DNA of 64,000 nucleotides, taken from assembly GCF_031626495.1 (NCBI RefSeq), contig NZ_JAMQOJ010000007.1, positions 248,001-312,000 on the forward strand, given 5' to 3'. Shown piece by piece: positions 7,420 through 16,364 of this stretch; the first letter of the stretch is position 1, and each line of letters starts with the position of its first letter. The notes under the pieces were generated by a model. The model was not told the DNA's origin and searched no databases. It saw only the letters and a list, made by a program, of their open reading frames with translations. The translations under genes were made by a program, and so were the position numbers. This DNA comes from Natrinema sp031626495. Its GTDB lineage: Archaea; Halobacteriota; Halobacteria; Halobacteriales; Natrialbaceae.

Positions 7420-9185
7420 AGCAGCCCCCGGAGTAGCTCGAGGCTATTTTTCGCCCCCTGGAGCAGTTCGCCCATCAGCGCGTCGACGCCGCCGATCTCG
7501 GGAGCCAGCCACGGCAACACGACGAAGGGGAACAGTCCCGTTGCGATCATGCTCCCGATGTTGGTCAGCGCGACGATCATGATGAGCCGGAACAGCGGCA
7601 CGTCGAACATCGCCCCGATCGCCTCGTCGATCGGCCGCTCGGTGTCGCCGATGATCTCGTTTAACGTCTGGATGTCCCGGACGTTGACCGGCCGGTGTCT
7701 GAGTTCGACGTAGCCGGCGAACCAGCCGGGCGCGAGTAGCGGGTTGATGCTCGTCAGCCAGGCGATCGCGCCGCCGACGCCCGCGCTGGTCCAGCGCGCG
7801 CCGGCCAGTCTGGCAAGCGTGAACGCGAAGACCCCGTTGAACAGAAACCAGGCGACGAACAGCTTCAGCAGGAAGGCGTTCCTGACCCCAGCCATGATCA
7901 GCAGGAAGAAGAAGGCCAGGAAGCCGACCATGATCAGGTAGCCGACGATCTTCAGCGGCGAGAACCGCCGTCCCGAAGCAGTGCCCGACAGCGACTCGAG
8001 CGACGGGATCTCCTCGGGATTCAGCAGGTGGCGCTCGATGCCGGCCTTGTGGCCCGCTCCGACGACGGCGAGGACGTCGTACCCCTGTTCGCGGAGGTCG
8101 TGGAGGTTGTGCGCGATGTAGGCGTCGCGCTCATCGATCAGCGCGTTCGCGCCGCGGGGGCTAAAGCGGCGGAACTCCTCCATCATGGCGGCGACGACGT
8201 CGCCGTCGGTCATCTCCTCGATGTCGATCTCGTCGATCTCCTCGACGTCGCCGCCGACGGCCTCGAGGAAGAGGCCGAGGACGGCACCGATCGTGACGCC
8301 GACGCCGAGTCCCGCGAGAACGCCGGTCGTCCCCCGAACCGCGTAGACGCCGGCGCTCTCGGCGGCCGCGGCCGAGAACGGGCCGACGAAGGTGTCGGTG
8401 GCGACCAGCGCGAGGAAGCCGCCGATCCCGAGGGCGATCCCGGCCAGCACCCGTATCGAGAACCCGGAGAGGTAGCCGCCGGTGTACCGCCCGGCTGACT
8501 CGAGCGGGGGGAAGAAGAGCAACCCGGCGAAGGCCCCGACGAGCCCGCCGAACGCGGCGCCACCGACGTACTGCAGCGTCGCGGGGTCGCTGATCCCGAC
8601 CAGCAGGAGGTCGCCGAAGCCGAGTAGGGGGGCGAGAAACGCTCCGACGAGGAAGCCGACGACGATCCCGCCGATCGCGCCGAAGGTGAGCCCGATCGTC
8701 CGGGGGTCGGTGATCCCCAGCGCGAGCCCGCCGACCATCTTCAGTTTCTCCGTAAACGAAAGCCGGCGCCAGAACCGCTGGATCGTTATCTGGATATCGC
8801 GGTCGACGAGCGCGACGCCGCTGCCGTGTTCCTCCGCGGCCTCGATGGCGGCGCGCATGTCGGCACCGGGTTCGATGTCGAACTGGTCGCCGAGCCGGGA
8901 CTGGACGTACGACAGCATCCAGTAGGCCAGAAACTGAAAGACGGTGTTCCCCGAGAGGAGGTCTTCCGCCTCGATGTCGTCGGGCGTCCCGCCCTGCATC
9001 TGGCGGTAGCGCCCTTCGTCGAGTTCGACGGCGACGACGTCCGGCCGCTCCCGTTCGATCGTGTCCCGTACTTCGTCGACGCTCGCCTGCGAGACGTGTG
9101 CCGTTCCGAGGACTTCGACGGAGCCGCGCTCGCGGTCGGGTGGGGCTGGCGGCTCCGGCACGTCGGCCTCGCCTGCATCGCTCAT
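7416..9185 (-). CDS. TraB/PrgY-family membrane protein
   Basis: A 589-residue protein of the TraB/PrgY (GumN-related) family. The N-terminal part (residues 21-150) carries GTAHVS, VVAVELDEGR and VDRDIQIT. The second half of the domain (about 312-383) carries ALIDERDAYIAHNL and VVGAGHKAGIERH. Between them, about residues 151-311, is a glycine-rich hydrophobic insert with several possible membrane helices, and the C-terminus (411-560) adds more helices. I place the start at 9185 (MSDAGEADVPEPPAPP); the 61 residues upstream are Arg/Ser-rich and unlike haloarchaeal protein. TraB/PrgY proteins reduce peptide-pheromone signalling in enterococci. The ATGA overlap with an M50 protease supports joint function. 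Confidence 0.85.
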   Translation of the reverse strand: MSDAGEADVPEPPAPPDRERGSVEVLGTAHVSQASVDEVRDTIERERPDVVAVELDEGRYRQMQGGTPDDIEAEDLLSGNTVFQFLAYWMLSYVQSRLGDQFDIEPGADMRAAIEAAEEHGSGVALVDRDIQITIQRFWRRLSFTEKLKMVGGLALGITDPRTIGLTFGAIGGIVVGFLVGAFLAPLLGFGDLLLVGISDPATLQYVGGAAFGGLVGAFAGLLFFPPLESAGRYTGGYLSGFSIRVLAGIALGIGGFLALVATDTFVGPFSAAAAESAGVYAVRGTTGVLAGLGVGVTIGAVLGLFLEAVGGDVEEIDEIDIEEMTDGDVVAAMMEEFRRFSPRGANALIDERDAYIAHNLHDLREQGYDVLAVVGAGHKAGIERHLLNPEEIPSLESLSGTASGRRFSPLKIVGYLIMVGFLAFFFLLIMAGVRNAFLLKLFVAWFLFNGVFAFTLARLAGARWTSAGVGGAIAWLTSINPLLAPGWFAGYVELRHRPVNVRDIQTLNEIIGDTERPIDEAIGAMFDVPLFRLIMIVALTNIGSMIATGLFPFVVLPWLAPEIGGVDALMGELLQGAKNSLELLRGLL

Positions 9186-9367
9186 TACCCGATCAACTCG
9201 GCGGCGACTTTTACCAGTATCGGACCGCGAACCGATGGAAAATAGCGCGACCGAACCGAGGTCTGGGCAGAGTCTACGCTCTGACGGCTCGAGCCGTCGG
9301 AATCGACCGCTCGACCGAATGCGCGTCGAAAGCAAGACTGATTGCAGGCGTCGGGAAACGTCGCGCA

Positions 9368-9817
9368 ATGACGGATCTCACGGAAACGATCGTCGAGAAC
9401 AGAGAGATGGTTCAGCCGAGCCACGCCAATATGCTCGACACGGCCCACGGCGGCAACGTCATGAAGTGGATGGACGAAGTGGGGGCGATGTCGGCGATGC
9501 GGTTTTCGGGCGAGACCTGCGTCACCGCGCGGGTCGACAGCATGAACTTCGAACGGTCGATCGCCGTCGGCGACACGGCCTACATCACCGCCTACGTCTA
9601 CGACGCGGGCACCTCGAGCGTGAAGGTGCGGCTGATCACCGAGCGCGAAGATCTGCGGACGCGAGAGCGCGAGAAGACGACCGAGTCGTACTTCGTCTAC
9701 GTCGCGATCGACGACGACAACGAGCCGACGACGGTGCCCGACCTGACGGTCAGCACCGAGAAGGGCGAGCGGCTTCTGCGGGCCGCGCTCGCGGACGAGG
9801 AACGGCGATCCGACTGA
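9368..9817 (+). CDS. Acyl-CoA thioesterase, hotdog fold
   Basis: A 149-residue single-hotdog thioesterase of the YciA/ACOT type that hydrolyses acyl-CoA to free acid. The active-site helix region NMLDTAHGGNVMKWMDEVG contains the conserved pattern around the catalytic Asp, followed by the hotdog strands CVTARVDSMNFERSI and VGDTAYITAYVYDAG. The start at 9368 (MTDLTETIVENREM) follows a 182-bp divergent intergenic region shared with the TraB gene; an in-frame extension upstream is compositionally wrong. Chain-length preference cannot be judged. Confidence 0.9.
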   Translation: MTDLTETIVENREMVQPSHANMLDTAHGGNVMKWMDEVGAMSAMRFSGETCVTARVDSMNFERSIAVGDTAYITAYVYDAGTSSVKVRLITEREDLRTREREKTTESYFVYVAIDDDNEPTTVPDLTVSTEKGERLLRAALADEERRSD

Positions 9818-9931
9818 GCGACCACTCGGCGCGAACGCCACGGGCGTCGATTCGCTACTCGGTCATCGGAGCGATATATAGCACTTCTAGTAACAGCCAC
9901 CAAGGGGTGCTCCGTCGTAGCGGACGAGTTC

Positions 9932-10960
9932 ATGTCGATCTACGCTGATGCGGGATTGCCGGCAGAGTACGACACGCTTCACGTCGGTATCGTGCTGTAC
10001 GATCCGGCGACGGGGTCCGTGGTAGATGCGAACGCTCAGCTCGAGTCGCTGTTCGGCTATCCGCTCGACGAACTGCGGACGATGCTCGCCGACGAGTACA
10101 GCGCGAACACCTACTCGTTTTCGGGAACGGAACTCGTCGAACGGCTCCGCGCGACGGCCGACGGAAACCCACAGCAGTTCAAGTGGCGAGTCAAACGGTC
10201 GGACGGGGAACTGATCTGGGTTCGGTTTCACCTCTCCCCGACGGTTCTCGACGGGACGGAGTACGTCCTCGCGGAGGTCCACGATATCACCGACTCCTAC
10301 GTCGCCAGCCGTCGCGTGGGGCTGTTCTCGCGGATCCTCCGACACAATCTGCGAAACGAAGTGAACGTCATCGCGGGCTGTGCGGGGAAAATGACGACCG
10401 ACGCCGAAATCGAAGACGTCCGCCGAACAGCCGAGACGATTCGAGCGACTGCGATGGATCTCGGCGGGATCACCGAGTCCGTCAAGGAGATCGAGCGGGC
10501 GACGACGCCGACGGAGGCCCCGCGTGCGACCAGACGCGCAGCCGACGCCGTCCGCGACGCTGCCGATCGATTTCGAGACCAATACCCGGCCGCGGCGATC
10601 ACGATCGAAGAGCGCGAACGGATGTGGATCCGCGCGGACAGCGCGTTCGACCACGCCATCGTCCACAGCGACGAACCGGAGCCGACCGTCGACGTGACGG
10701 TCGACGCGTCGCCCAACACCGGCCGCGTCGAGATCCGCATCGCCGACAGCGCGCCGCCGATCCCCGAGATCGAAATCGATGCGCTCGACGAGTTCACCGC
10801 CGTGACGAGCACGTCCCACGGCTCCGGCGTCGGGCTCTTCGTCATGAAGTGGTGTATCGAATCGATCGGCGGCGAACTCGCGTTCGAAACCCGGGAACCC
10901 CGTGGAAACGTCGTTCACTTCTATCTCCCGCCGAAGGAACCGCCCGAGACTGCGACGTGA
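9932..10960 (+). CDS. PAS sensor protein with degenerate histidine-kinase domain
   Basis: A 342-residue soluble protein. Residues 10-122 form a PAS domain (GIVLYDPATGSVVDANAQLE and a PAC-like WVRFHLSPTVLDG). Residues about 130-190 form the dimerisation/phosphoacceptor region with an intact H box RILRHNLRNEVNVI (His138). The ATPase domain is decayed: the N box reads DSAFDHAIVHSD, with both expected Asn replaced by Ser237 and His241, and the G1 motif reads ADSAPPIP instead of DxGxG. The G2 motif HGSGVGLF is kept. It may therefore pass phosphate or bind a partner rather than autophosphorylate. No response regulator is adjacent. Confidence 0.85.
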   Translation: MSIYADAGLPAEYDTLHVGIVLYDPATGSVVDANAQLESLFGYPLDELRTMLADEYSANTYSFSGTELVERLRATADGNPQQFKWRVKRSDGELIWVRFHLSPTVLDGTEYVLAEVHDITDSYVASRRVGLFSRILRHNLRNEVNVIAGCAGKMTTDAEIEDVRRTAETIRATAMDLGGITESVKEIERATTPTEAPRATRRAADAVRDAADRFRDQYPAAAITIEERERMWIRADSAFDHAIVHSDEPEPTVDVTVDASPNTGRVEIRIADSAPPIPEIEIDALDEFTAVTSTSHGSGVGLFVMKWCIESIGGELAFETREPRGNVVHFYLPPKEPPETAT

Positions 10961-11005
10961 CACGGCGGTCGAGGGCGTCTCCCGATGGCGACCGAACGTA
11001 CTCGG

Positions 11006-11575
11006 TCACCGGCCGTCCTGCTCGAGATCACCGAGGATCCGATCGCCGAACATGAGGACGAGCAGCGCGCCGACGAGATCGAAGACGAGGTCGAACAGCG
11101 TATCGGCCCGCCCGTAGGTGACGAGCAGCGGCTCGAGGCCGAGCCGATTGGCAACTGCGTGGACGATGTACTCGCCGATCTCCCAGAGAACACCGGCGCA
11201 GGCGACGATCGCGACGACCCGCGGACGGGGATCACGGCCGCGACGGCGAGCGACCGCGAAGACGGCTCCGCCGACGAGCGTCGCCGAGTGGGTGTGCGTC
11301 AGGTGGTCCCACCACCAGACGTCGTCGTAGGGACCGAGCATGCCGACGGCGTGGGTAAACATCGCGCTCTCGAGGTAGACGCGCTGCCACGTCTGGAACT
11401 CGACGTCGTACCGCCGTTCGGCGACGCCGGGCAAGTACGTCGCCGCGAGGGCGACGGCCGCGTTCGCGACAGCCCCCGGATTCCGTCGGCGAACGCCCAC
11501 GATGAACACGGCGAGGAGCGCATACCGGATCCCGCGTTCGGCCTCTCGTCCGACAGTCGTCTGCATGACCTTCAT
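11006..11575 (-). CDS. Polytopic membrane protein, DUF2238/YjdF-like
   Basis: A 189-residue integral membrane protein with about five hydrophobic segments. Conserved polar spots within membranes include WWWDHLTHTHSATLVGG, LWEIGEYIVHAVAN and DTLFDLVFDLVGALL, which resemble the DHxxH, WExxE and DTxxDxxxDxxGA pattern of DUF2238/YjdF-like proteins. The arrangement of His, Glu and Asp suggests metal or proton chemistry, but no function is established. Its 3' end lies 45 bp from the end of the convergent PAS-protein gene. Confidence 0.75.
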   Translation of the reverse strand: MKVMQTTVGREAERGIRYALLAVFIVGVRRRNPGAVANAAVALAATYLPGVAERRYDVEFQTWQRVYLESAMFTHAVGMLGPYDDVWWWDHLTHTHSATLVGGAVFAVARRRGRDPRPRVVAIVACAGVLWEIGEYIVHAVANRLGLEPLLVTYGRADTLFDLVFDLVGALLVLMFGDRILGDLEQDGR

Positions 11576-11664
11576 CGGAGATGTCGCTCTGTAGACTATA
11601 AAACTGCCGTCCGACGGCGCTGGTCACGTTCCGTCGAGAGAAGTCGAAAGCCGTCAGTAGGCCG

Positions 11665-11802
11665 CTACTCCGACCGTTTCTCCGCGAGATGCTCCCAGAT
11701 CTCCGTGCAGCCGGCACCTTCCTCGATATCGTCCAGATGGGTGTCGTCTCGCTTCTCGTCCGACTCGGTCGCCTCCCGATAGTCTTCGACTGCGTCTGTC
11801 AT
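11665..11802 (-). CDS. Small acidic protein, 45 residues
   Basis: A very small acidic haloarchaeal protein (MTDAVEDYREATES...) ending GAGCTEIWEHLAEKRSE, with a single Cys in a Gly-Cys-Thr-Glu context. A TATA-like TTTTTATG lies about 30 bp before the ATG, which supports a leaderless transcript, and the amino-acid composition is haloarchaeal. The longer open frame upstream of this start is not. Function unknown. Confidence 0.6.
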   Translation of the reverse strand: MTDAVEDYREATESDEKRDDTHLDDIEEGAGCTEIWEHLAEKRSE

Positions 11803-12010
11803 TGGACGGGAAAAAGAGGGGGATGCGCATAAAAACTCGATAGCGAGCAACACGTACCCGTACTCGCGCCTGCCGGACAGCCATGCCGCTATCTCGGAGT
11901 GCCGCCGGTCGGTCTCGATTGCGGGCTCGATGGCCGTCGACGGTTCTGTGGTTCGTTCTCGGCTCCTGTCCGTGTCATGAAAACAGCACCCCTCTCGGTC
12001 TAACAACTTC

Positions 12011-12020
12011 ATAATAATCC
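12011..12020 (+). promoter_or_regulatory. TATA-type core promoter of glmM
   Basis: ATAATAATCC begins exactly 33 bp before the glmM ATG, the spacing of a TATA box for a leaderless haloarchaeal mRNA. The identical 10-mer at the identical distance precedes the glycosyltransferase gene at 22534. Confidence 0.6.
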
Positions 12021-12043
12021 CCGCGTCGTCACCGATACTCGCT

Positions 12044-13435
12044 ATGTTCGGAACCAGCGGTATCCGCGGTCCCGTCGGCACGGAGGTAACGGCTTCCCTC
12101 GCGCTCTCGGTCGGGCGTGCCGTCGCGTCGGACGGCTACGACCGCGTCGTTGTCGGGCGAGACGTTCGGAAGAGCGGCGCTGTCCTGACCGACGCGCTCA
12201 CTGCCGGGCTCCGCGAGTGTGGCGCGGACGTGCTCGAGGCTGGCGTCGCGTCGACGCCGACGGTCGCGCGGGCCGTTCCGCGGACGGACGCGGACGCGGG
12301 AATCGTCGTGACGGCCTCGCACAATCCCGCACCGGACAACGGGCTCAAACTCTGGGCCGCATCGGGCAAGGCGTTCGATCCCGAGCAACTCGAGGGGATC
12401 GCGGCGCGACTCGAGGCCGAGGAGTACGACCTCCAGCCCTGGGACGGACAGGGCTCGAGCGACCCGCTCCCGGACGCGACCGAGCGCCACGCGGCGGCAC
12501 TGCGCGAGGCCGTTACGGTCGGCGACCCGCCGAGCGTCGTCGTCGACGTCGGCAACGGAACCGGGGGGCTCACCGCGCGCGTTCTCTCGGCGATCGGCTG
12601 CGACGTCACGACGCTAAACGGGCAACGGGACGGTGCGTTTCCGGGCAGACCCAGCGAGCCGACGCGGGAGACGCTCGCCGATCTCTCCGCACTCGTCGCG
12701 GCCACGGATGCCGAGTTGGGTGTCGCACACGACGGCGACGCCGATCGGATGCTGGCCGTCGACGAAACGGGTTCGTTCGTCCCGAAAGACGTACTCCTCG
12801 CGCTCTTCGCGCGCGAAGCCGCGAGCGACGGCGACACCGTCGCCGCACCGGTCGGGACGAGCATGGCCGTCGACGACGCACTGGCGACCGTGGGCGCGTC
12901 GGTGACTCGAACGCGAGTCGGCGACGGTTTCGTCGCCGACCGCGCGGCACGGCCGGGCGTCGTCTTCGGCGGCGAACCCAGCGGCGCCTGGATCTGGCCG
13001 GACGAAACCCCGTGCCCCGACGGGCCGCTGGCCGCGTGCAAGCTCGTCGAACTCGTCGCCGATCGGGGGCCGCTGTCCGGACTCGTCGGGAGCGTCGAGA
13101 CGTACCCCATCCGCCGCAGATCGCTCGAGGTCGCGGATAAAGCCGCGGTGATGGAGCGAGTTCGCGACCGCGTCCGCGAACGATACGACGACGTCGACGT
13201 CCTCGACGGCGTGTACGTCGACGCGGACGGCGGCTGGTTCCTGCTGCGTGCGAGCGGCACCGAACCGGTCGTCCGTGTCACGGCCGAGGCACGAGACACA
13301 GCGCGAGCCGAACAGTTGGAAGCCGACGCCGTCGCGGTCCTCGAGGAGGCGATCGAAGCGTGTTCGGAACCGGAGCGGCGATCCGACCGAGACGGTGTTC
13401 GGCGCACCGAACCGCTCGCCCCGGATCGATGCTGA
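12044..13435 (+). CDS. glmM: Phosphoglucosamine mutase / phosphohexomutase
   Basis: A 463-residue alpha-D-phosphohexomutase of the archaeal GlmM type, expected to interconvert glucosamine-6-P and glucosamine-1-P for UDP-GlcNAc. The start MFGTSGIRGPVG is the family N-terminus. The phosphoserine Ser92 lies in TASHNP, the Mg-binding loop is DGDADR (230-235), the sugar-binding loop GEPSG (310-314) and the phosphate-binding loop RASGTEP (402-408). Phosphomannomutase activity is possible, but glmS in the same locus favours glucosamine. The last 30 residues are an arginine-rich tail that could be a weak extension. The promoter is at 12011. Confidence 0.88.
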   Translation: MFGTSGIRGPVGTEVTASLALSVGRAVASDGYDRVVVGRDVRKSGAVLTDALTAGLRECGADVLEAGVASTPTVARAVPRTDADAGIVVTASHNPAPDNGLKLWAASGKAFDPEQLEGIAARLEAEEYDLQPWDGQGSSDPLPDATERHAAALREAVTVGDPPSVVVDVGNGTGGLTARVLSAIGCDVTTLNGQRDGAFPGRPSEPTRETLADLSALVAATDAELGVAHDGDADRMLAVDETGSFVPKDVLLALFAREAASDGDTVAAPVGTSMAVDDALATVGASVTRTRVGDGFVADRAARPGVVFGGEPSGAWIWPDETPCPDGPLAACKLVELVADRGPLSGLVGSVETYPIRRRSLEVADKAAVMERVRDRVRERYDDVDVLDGVYVDADGGWFLLRASGTEPVVRVTAEARDTARAEQLEADAVAVLEEAIEACSEPERRSDRDGVRRTEPLAPDRC

Positions 13436-13648
13436 CCGGTCGGCGATTGCTGCTGTGGCCCCTTCTGGTTTCGTCTGTGAGTCGCTGAAACCGACGATTC
13501 CGTCTACTGCGACGGTTTATCGGATCGATAATGAAGTGTTTCGTCGCGCTCGACGGACGTAGAGACGTGGTGCAACGAACGCACCGCTGCTGCGGATCGC
13601 CGGCAGCGGGAACGGGAACATCGATTGAGAGACTATACGAATGAAACG

Positions 13649-15331
13649 ATGACTCGGACGTTTCGCCGTGACGAGACTGCATCGACCGAACGGACCGAAA
13701 CCAATCGGGACGGACTGGACACGCTACTGATCGGTATCGACGCGGGGTGTCTGCCCGTCTTCGAGCGGCTGTTCGAAGCCGATCGGATCCCGAACATCGA
13801 GCGACTCTGCACGGAGGGCGTGAGCGCCCCCCTCGAGTCGCAGATCCCGCCGTGGACGCCCAGCGCCTGGCCGTCGATCTACACGGGCGTCAACCCCGGG
13901 AAACACGGCGTGGTCGGTTTCGTCGGCTACGACGGCTACGACTGGCACGTGACGAGCAACGACGACGTTCACGAGCATCCGCTCTGGACGCTACTGGACC
14001 GACACGACCGCTCGAGCGTCGTCGTCAACGCGCCGGTTACCCACCCGCCGGACGAGTTCGACGGGGCCGTTATTCCGGGCTTTCTCGGACCCGAGGACCC
14101 GCCGTGCCATCCGACGGGGCTACTCGACGACGTCCGCGATGCGATCGGCGAGTACCGCATCTATCCGAAATACACGCGCGACGACGATTCGCTCTCCGAC
14201 GCCGCGAAGATCGAGGAGTACAGAACCCTCGTCCGGATGCGCGGCGAGGCCTTTCGCTACCTCGTCGACGAGTTCCGGCCCGACTTCGGCTTCGTCCAGT
14301 TCCAGAAGACGGACACGGTCTTCCACGAGTTCAGCGGCGAGCAACGACACGTCGACCGCGTCTACGAGGCGACCGACGAGCAGATCGGCGAGATTCTCGC
14401 GGCCTGCGACCCGGATCGGGTCTTCCTCGTCAGCGATCACGGAATGGGGCCGTACGACGGCTACGAGTTCCGGATCAACGAGTTCCTCCGCGACGAGGGC
14501 TACATCGAGACGACGACCGGCGGCAAGGGAATGCCGTCGTGGACGCCGATGCGCCGGCGGCTCCGCGAGGGCGAGGAGGTCGACACCTGGGAACCGGGCG
14601 CGATCGCGCGCGCAGCGTCGGTCGCTGCGCGGTTCGGCGTCACCGCCCGTCGCATCCGGACGGCCCTCGAGCGGGTCGGACTCGCCGACCTCGCCAGGGA
14701 GTACGCACCCGGTGGCGTCTCCCGGACGGCAAACGAGCAGGTCGACTTCGCCGCCTCGGAGGCGTACGTGCGGGCCCGAACCGAACTCGGCATCCGGATC
14801 AACCTCGAGGGTCGCGATCCCGAAGGGGTCGTCAGACAGGACGCGTACGAACAGCTCCGCGAGGACCTCATCCGACAGCTGCAGGCCGTCGAGACGCCCG
14901 ACGGCGAGCCGTTTTTCGAGACGGTCGCGCCGCGTGAACAGTACTTCCACGGCGACGAAATCGACGCGACCGTCGATATCGTCACGATCCCCACTGACTT
15001 CGAACACATGCTCTCCGAGCAACTGGACGACGGCGACTACTTCCGACCGGCCGAACCCTGGAACCACAAACTCGACGGAATCTTCGTCGCGGCGGGCGAG
15101 GGAATCGACGAGGATGCCCCGCTCGAGCGAGCGCACCTCTTCGATGTCGCGCCGACGATCATGGCTGCGATGGGCGTCCCCTACAGCGACCGCATGGACG
15201 GGAGCGTCGTTCCCGTCGTCGATCCGGTCGATCCGATCTCCTATCCGGCGTACGACGGTGGCGACGAGGGGCGGCCGACGACGGACGAGGCGGTGACGGA
15301 CCGGCTGGCCGACCTCGGCTACATGAACTGA
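13649..15331 (+). CDS. Alkaline-phosphatase-superfamily phosphodiesterase
   Basis: A 560-residue member of the type I phosphodiesterase/nucleotide pyrophosphatase group. Metal-site motifs are visible: LLIGIDAGCLPVFERL (first Asp), the nucleophile region PPWTPSAWPSIYTG, NPGKHGVVGF, FVQFQKTDTVFHEF and FLVSDHGMGPYDG. There is no signal peptide or membrane helix, so it is probably cytoplasmic. Family members in haloarchaeal glycan loci may act on phosphorylated sugars or lipid carriers; that is inference. I used the ATG at 13649 instead of a TTG eight codons upstream. Confidence 0.85.
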   Translation: MTRTFRRDETASTERTETNRDGLDTLLIGIDAGCLPVFERLFEADRIPNIERLCTEGVSAPLESQIPPWTPSAWPSIYTGVNPGKHGVVGFVGYDGYDWHVTSNDDVHEHPLWTLLDRHDRSSVVVNAPVTHPPDEFDGAVIPGFLGPEDPPCHPTGLLDDVRDAIGEYRIYPKYTRDDDSLSDAAKIEEYRTLVRMRGEAFRYLVDEFRPDFGFVQFQKTDTVFHEFSGEQRHVDRVYEATDEQIGEILAACDPDRVFLVSDHGMGPYDGYEFRINEFLRDEGYIETTTGGKGMPSWTPMRRRLREGEEVDTWEPGAIARAASVAARFGVTARRIRTALERVGLADLAREYAPGGVSRTANEQVDFAASEAYVRARTELGIRINLEGRDPEGVVRQDAYEQLREDLIRQLQAVETPDGEPFFETVAPREQYFHGDEIDATVDIVTIPTDFEHMLSEQLDDGDYFRPAEPWNHKLDGIFVAAGEGIDEDAPLERAHLFDVAPTIMAAMGVPYSDRMDGSVVPVVDPVDPISYPAYDGGDEGRPTTDEAVTDRLADLGYMN

Positions 15332-15431
15332 ACCGCGCTACGGGACCGATTCGAGTCGCTGCAATCGTCGCTTAGACGCGCTATAAGTATGGGCCGATCG
15401 GTCCGAGGGCTCAGTACCTTCCGACATCGCA

Positions 15432-16094
15432 ATGGGATTTATCGCAGAAGTCCACCTGTCGCACGACGACTTGCCGCTGGTACCGACCATCGAACGTCGT
15501 TCCGGTACGACCCTCAGATACGAATACGGGACGACACACGACGAGCGACGCCTGCAGTTCGTTTCCGCGTTCGGCGACGACTACCCGGCGCTCGAGGCCG
15601 CGATGGCGTCAGATCCGACCGTTTCGGAGCCGACCCGCATCGCCACGTTCGACAACCGCGCGATCTACCGCGTCGTCGTCGACACTGATCTCGAGATCGT
15701 CCCCGCCAGGTGTGCCGACCGCGGGCTGTTCGTCTTCACGATCACGAGCGATGACGGCGGCTGGGTAGCGCGAGTTCACCTCCCGGATCGCGACGCGCTA
15801 TCCGCGTTCCGGACGCACTGTCGCGACCGCGGGATTTCGTTTCGCGTCACCCAGTTGTACGACTCGTCGGTGTCGGACGACCAGACGTACTTCCTGACCG
15901 ATCGACAGCACGAGATCCTCACGATGGCGTACTACGCCGGCTACTTTCAGGTCCCGCGGAACGCGACGCAGGACGACCTCGCCGACCGGCTCGACGTCTC
16001 CGATTCGGCAGTCTCCCAGCGGCTTCGCCGCGCCATCGCCGAACTGATCGCTGCGACGCTCGAGAACGATCGGTTGCCGGCCAAACGAAGATGA
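15432..16094 (+). CDS. Bat-type HTH_10 transcriptional regulator
   Basis: A 220-residue haloarchaeal regulator. The N-terminal part (about 1-150) is the bacterioopsin-activator-type sensing region without a recognisable GAF or PAS motif. The C-terminal HTH_10 domain begins at LTDRQHEILTMAYYAGYFQVPR and continues with QDDLADRLDVSDSAVSQRLR, the usual Bat-family signature. A TATA-like TATAAG lies about 50 bp before the start. The position between the phosphodiesterase and the beta-helix gene makes a role in local surface-gene control plausible. Confidence 0.88.
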   Translation: MGFIAEVHLSHDDLPLVPTIERRSGTTLRYEYGTTHDERRLQFVSAFGDDYPALEAAMASDPTVSEPTRIATFDNRAIYRVVVDTDLEIVPARCADRGLFVFTITSDDGGWVARVHLPDRDALSAFRTHCRDRGISFRVTQLYDSSVSDDQTYFLTDRQHEILTMAYYAGYFQVPRNATQDDLADRLDVSDSAVSQRLRRAIAELIAATLENDRLPAKRR

Positions 16095-16364
16095 CGCCGG
16101 ACGGGATGCGATCCCCGTTCTCTGCGGGGCTGTTAGAACTGTTCGATCCCGACCATTACCGCGGAAACTGGAGCGGTGACCGACGAGAAGTAACCCCTGC
16201 GCTACCGGTCGAGAGAACGTGCCACTCGTATTGACCGGATTCGTCCGCTCAGGTTCGCAGGTATCCCAGGTCCGAACGGGACGATCGAGGCTCGCTCTTA
16301 AAAGCTTGCCATCCGAATCCATAGATACTGGACCTCCTCATTACTCAGAACGAATTGAATTTCA

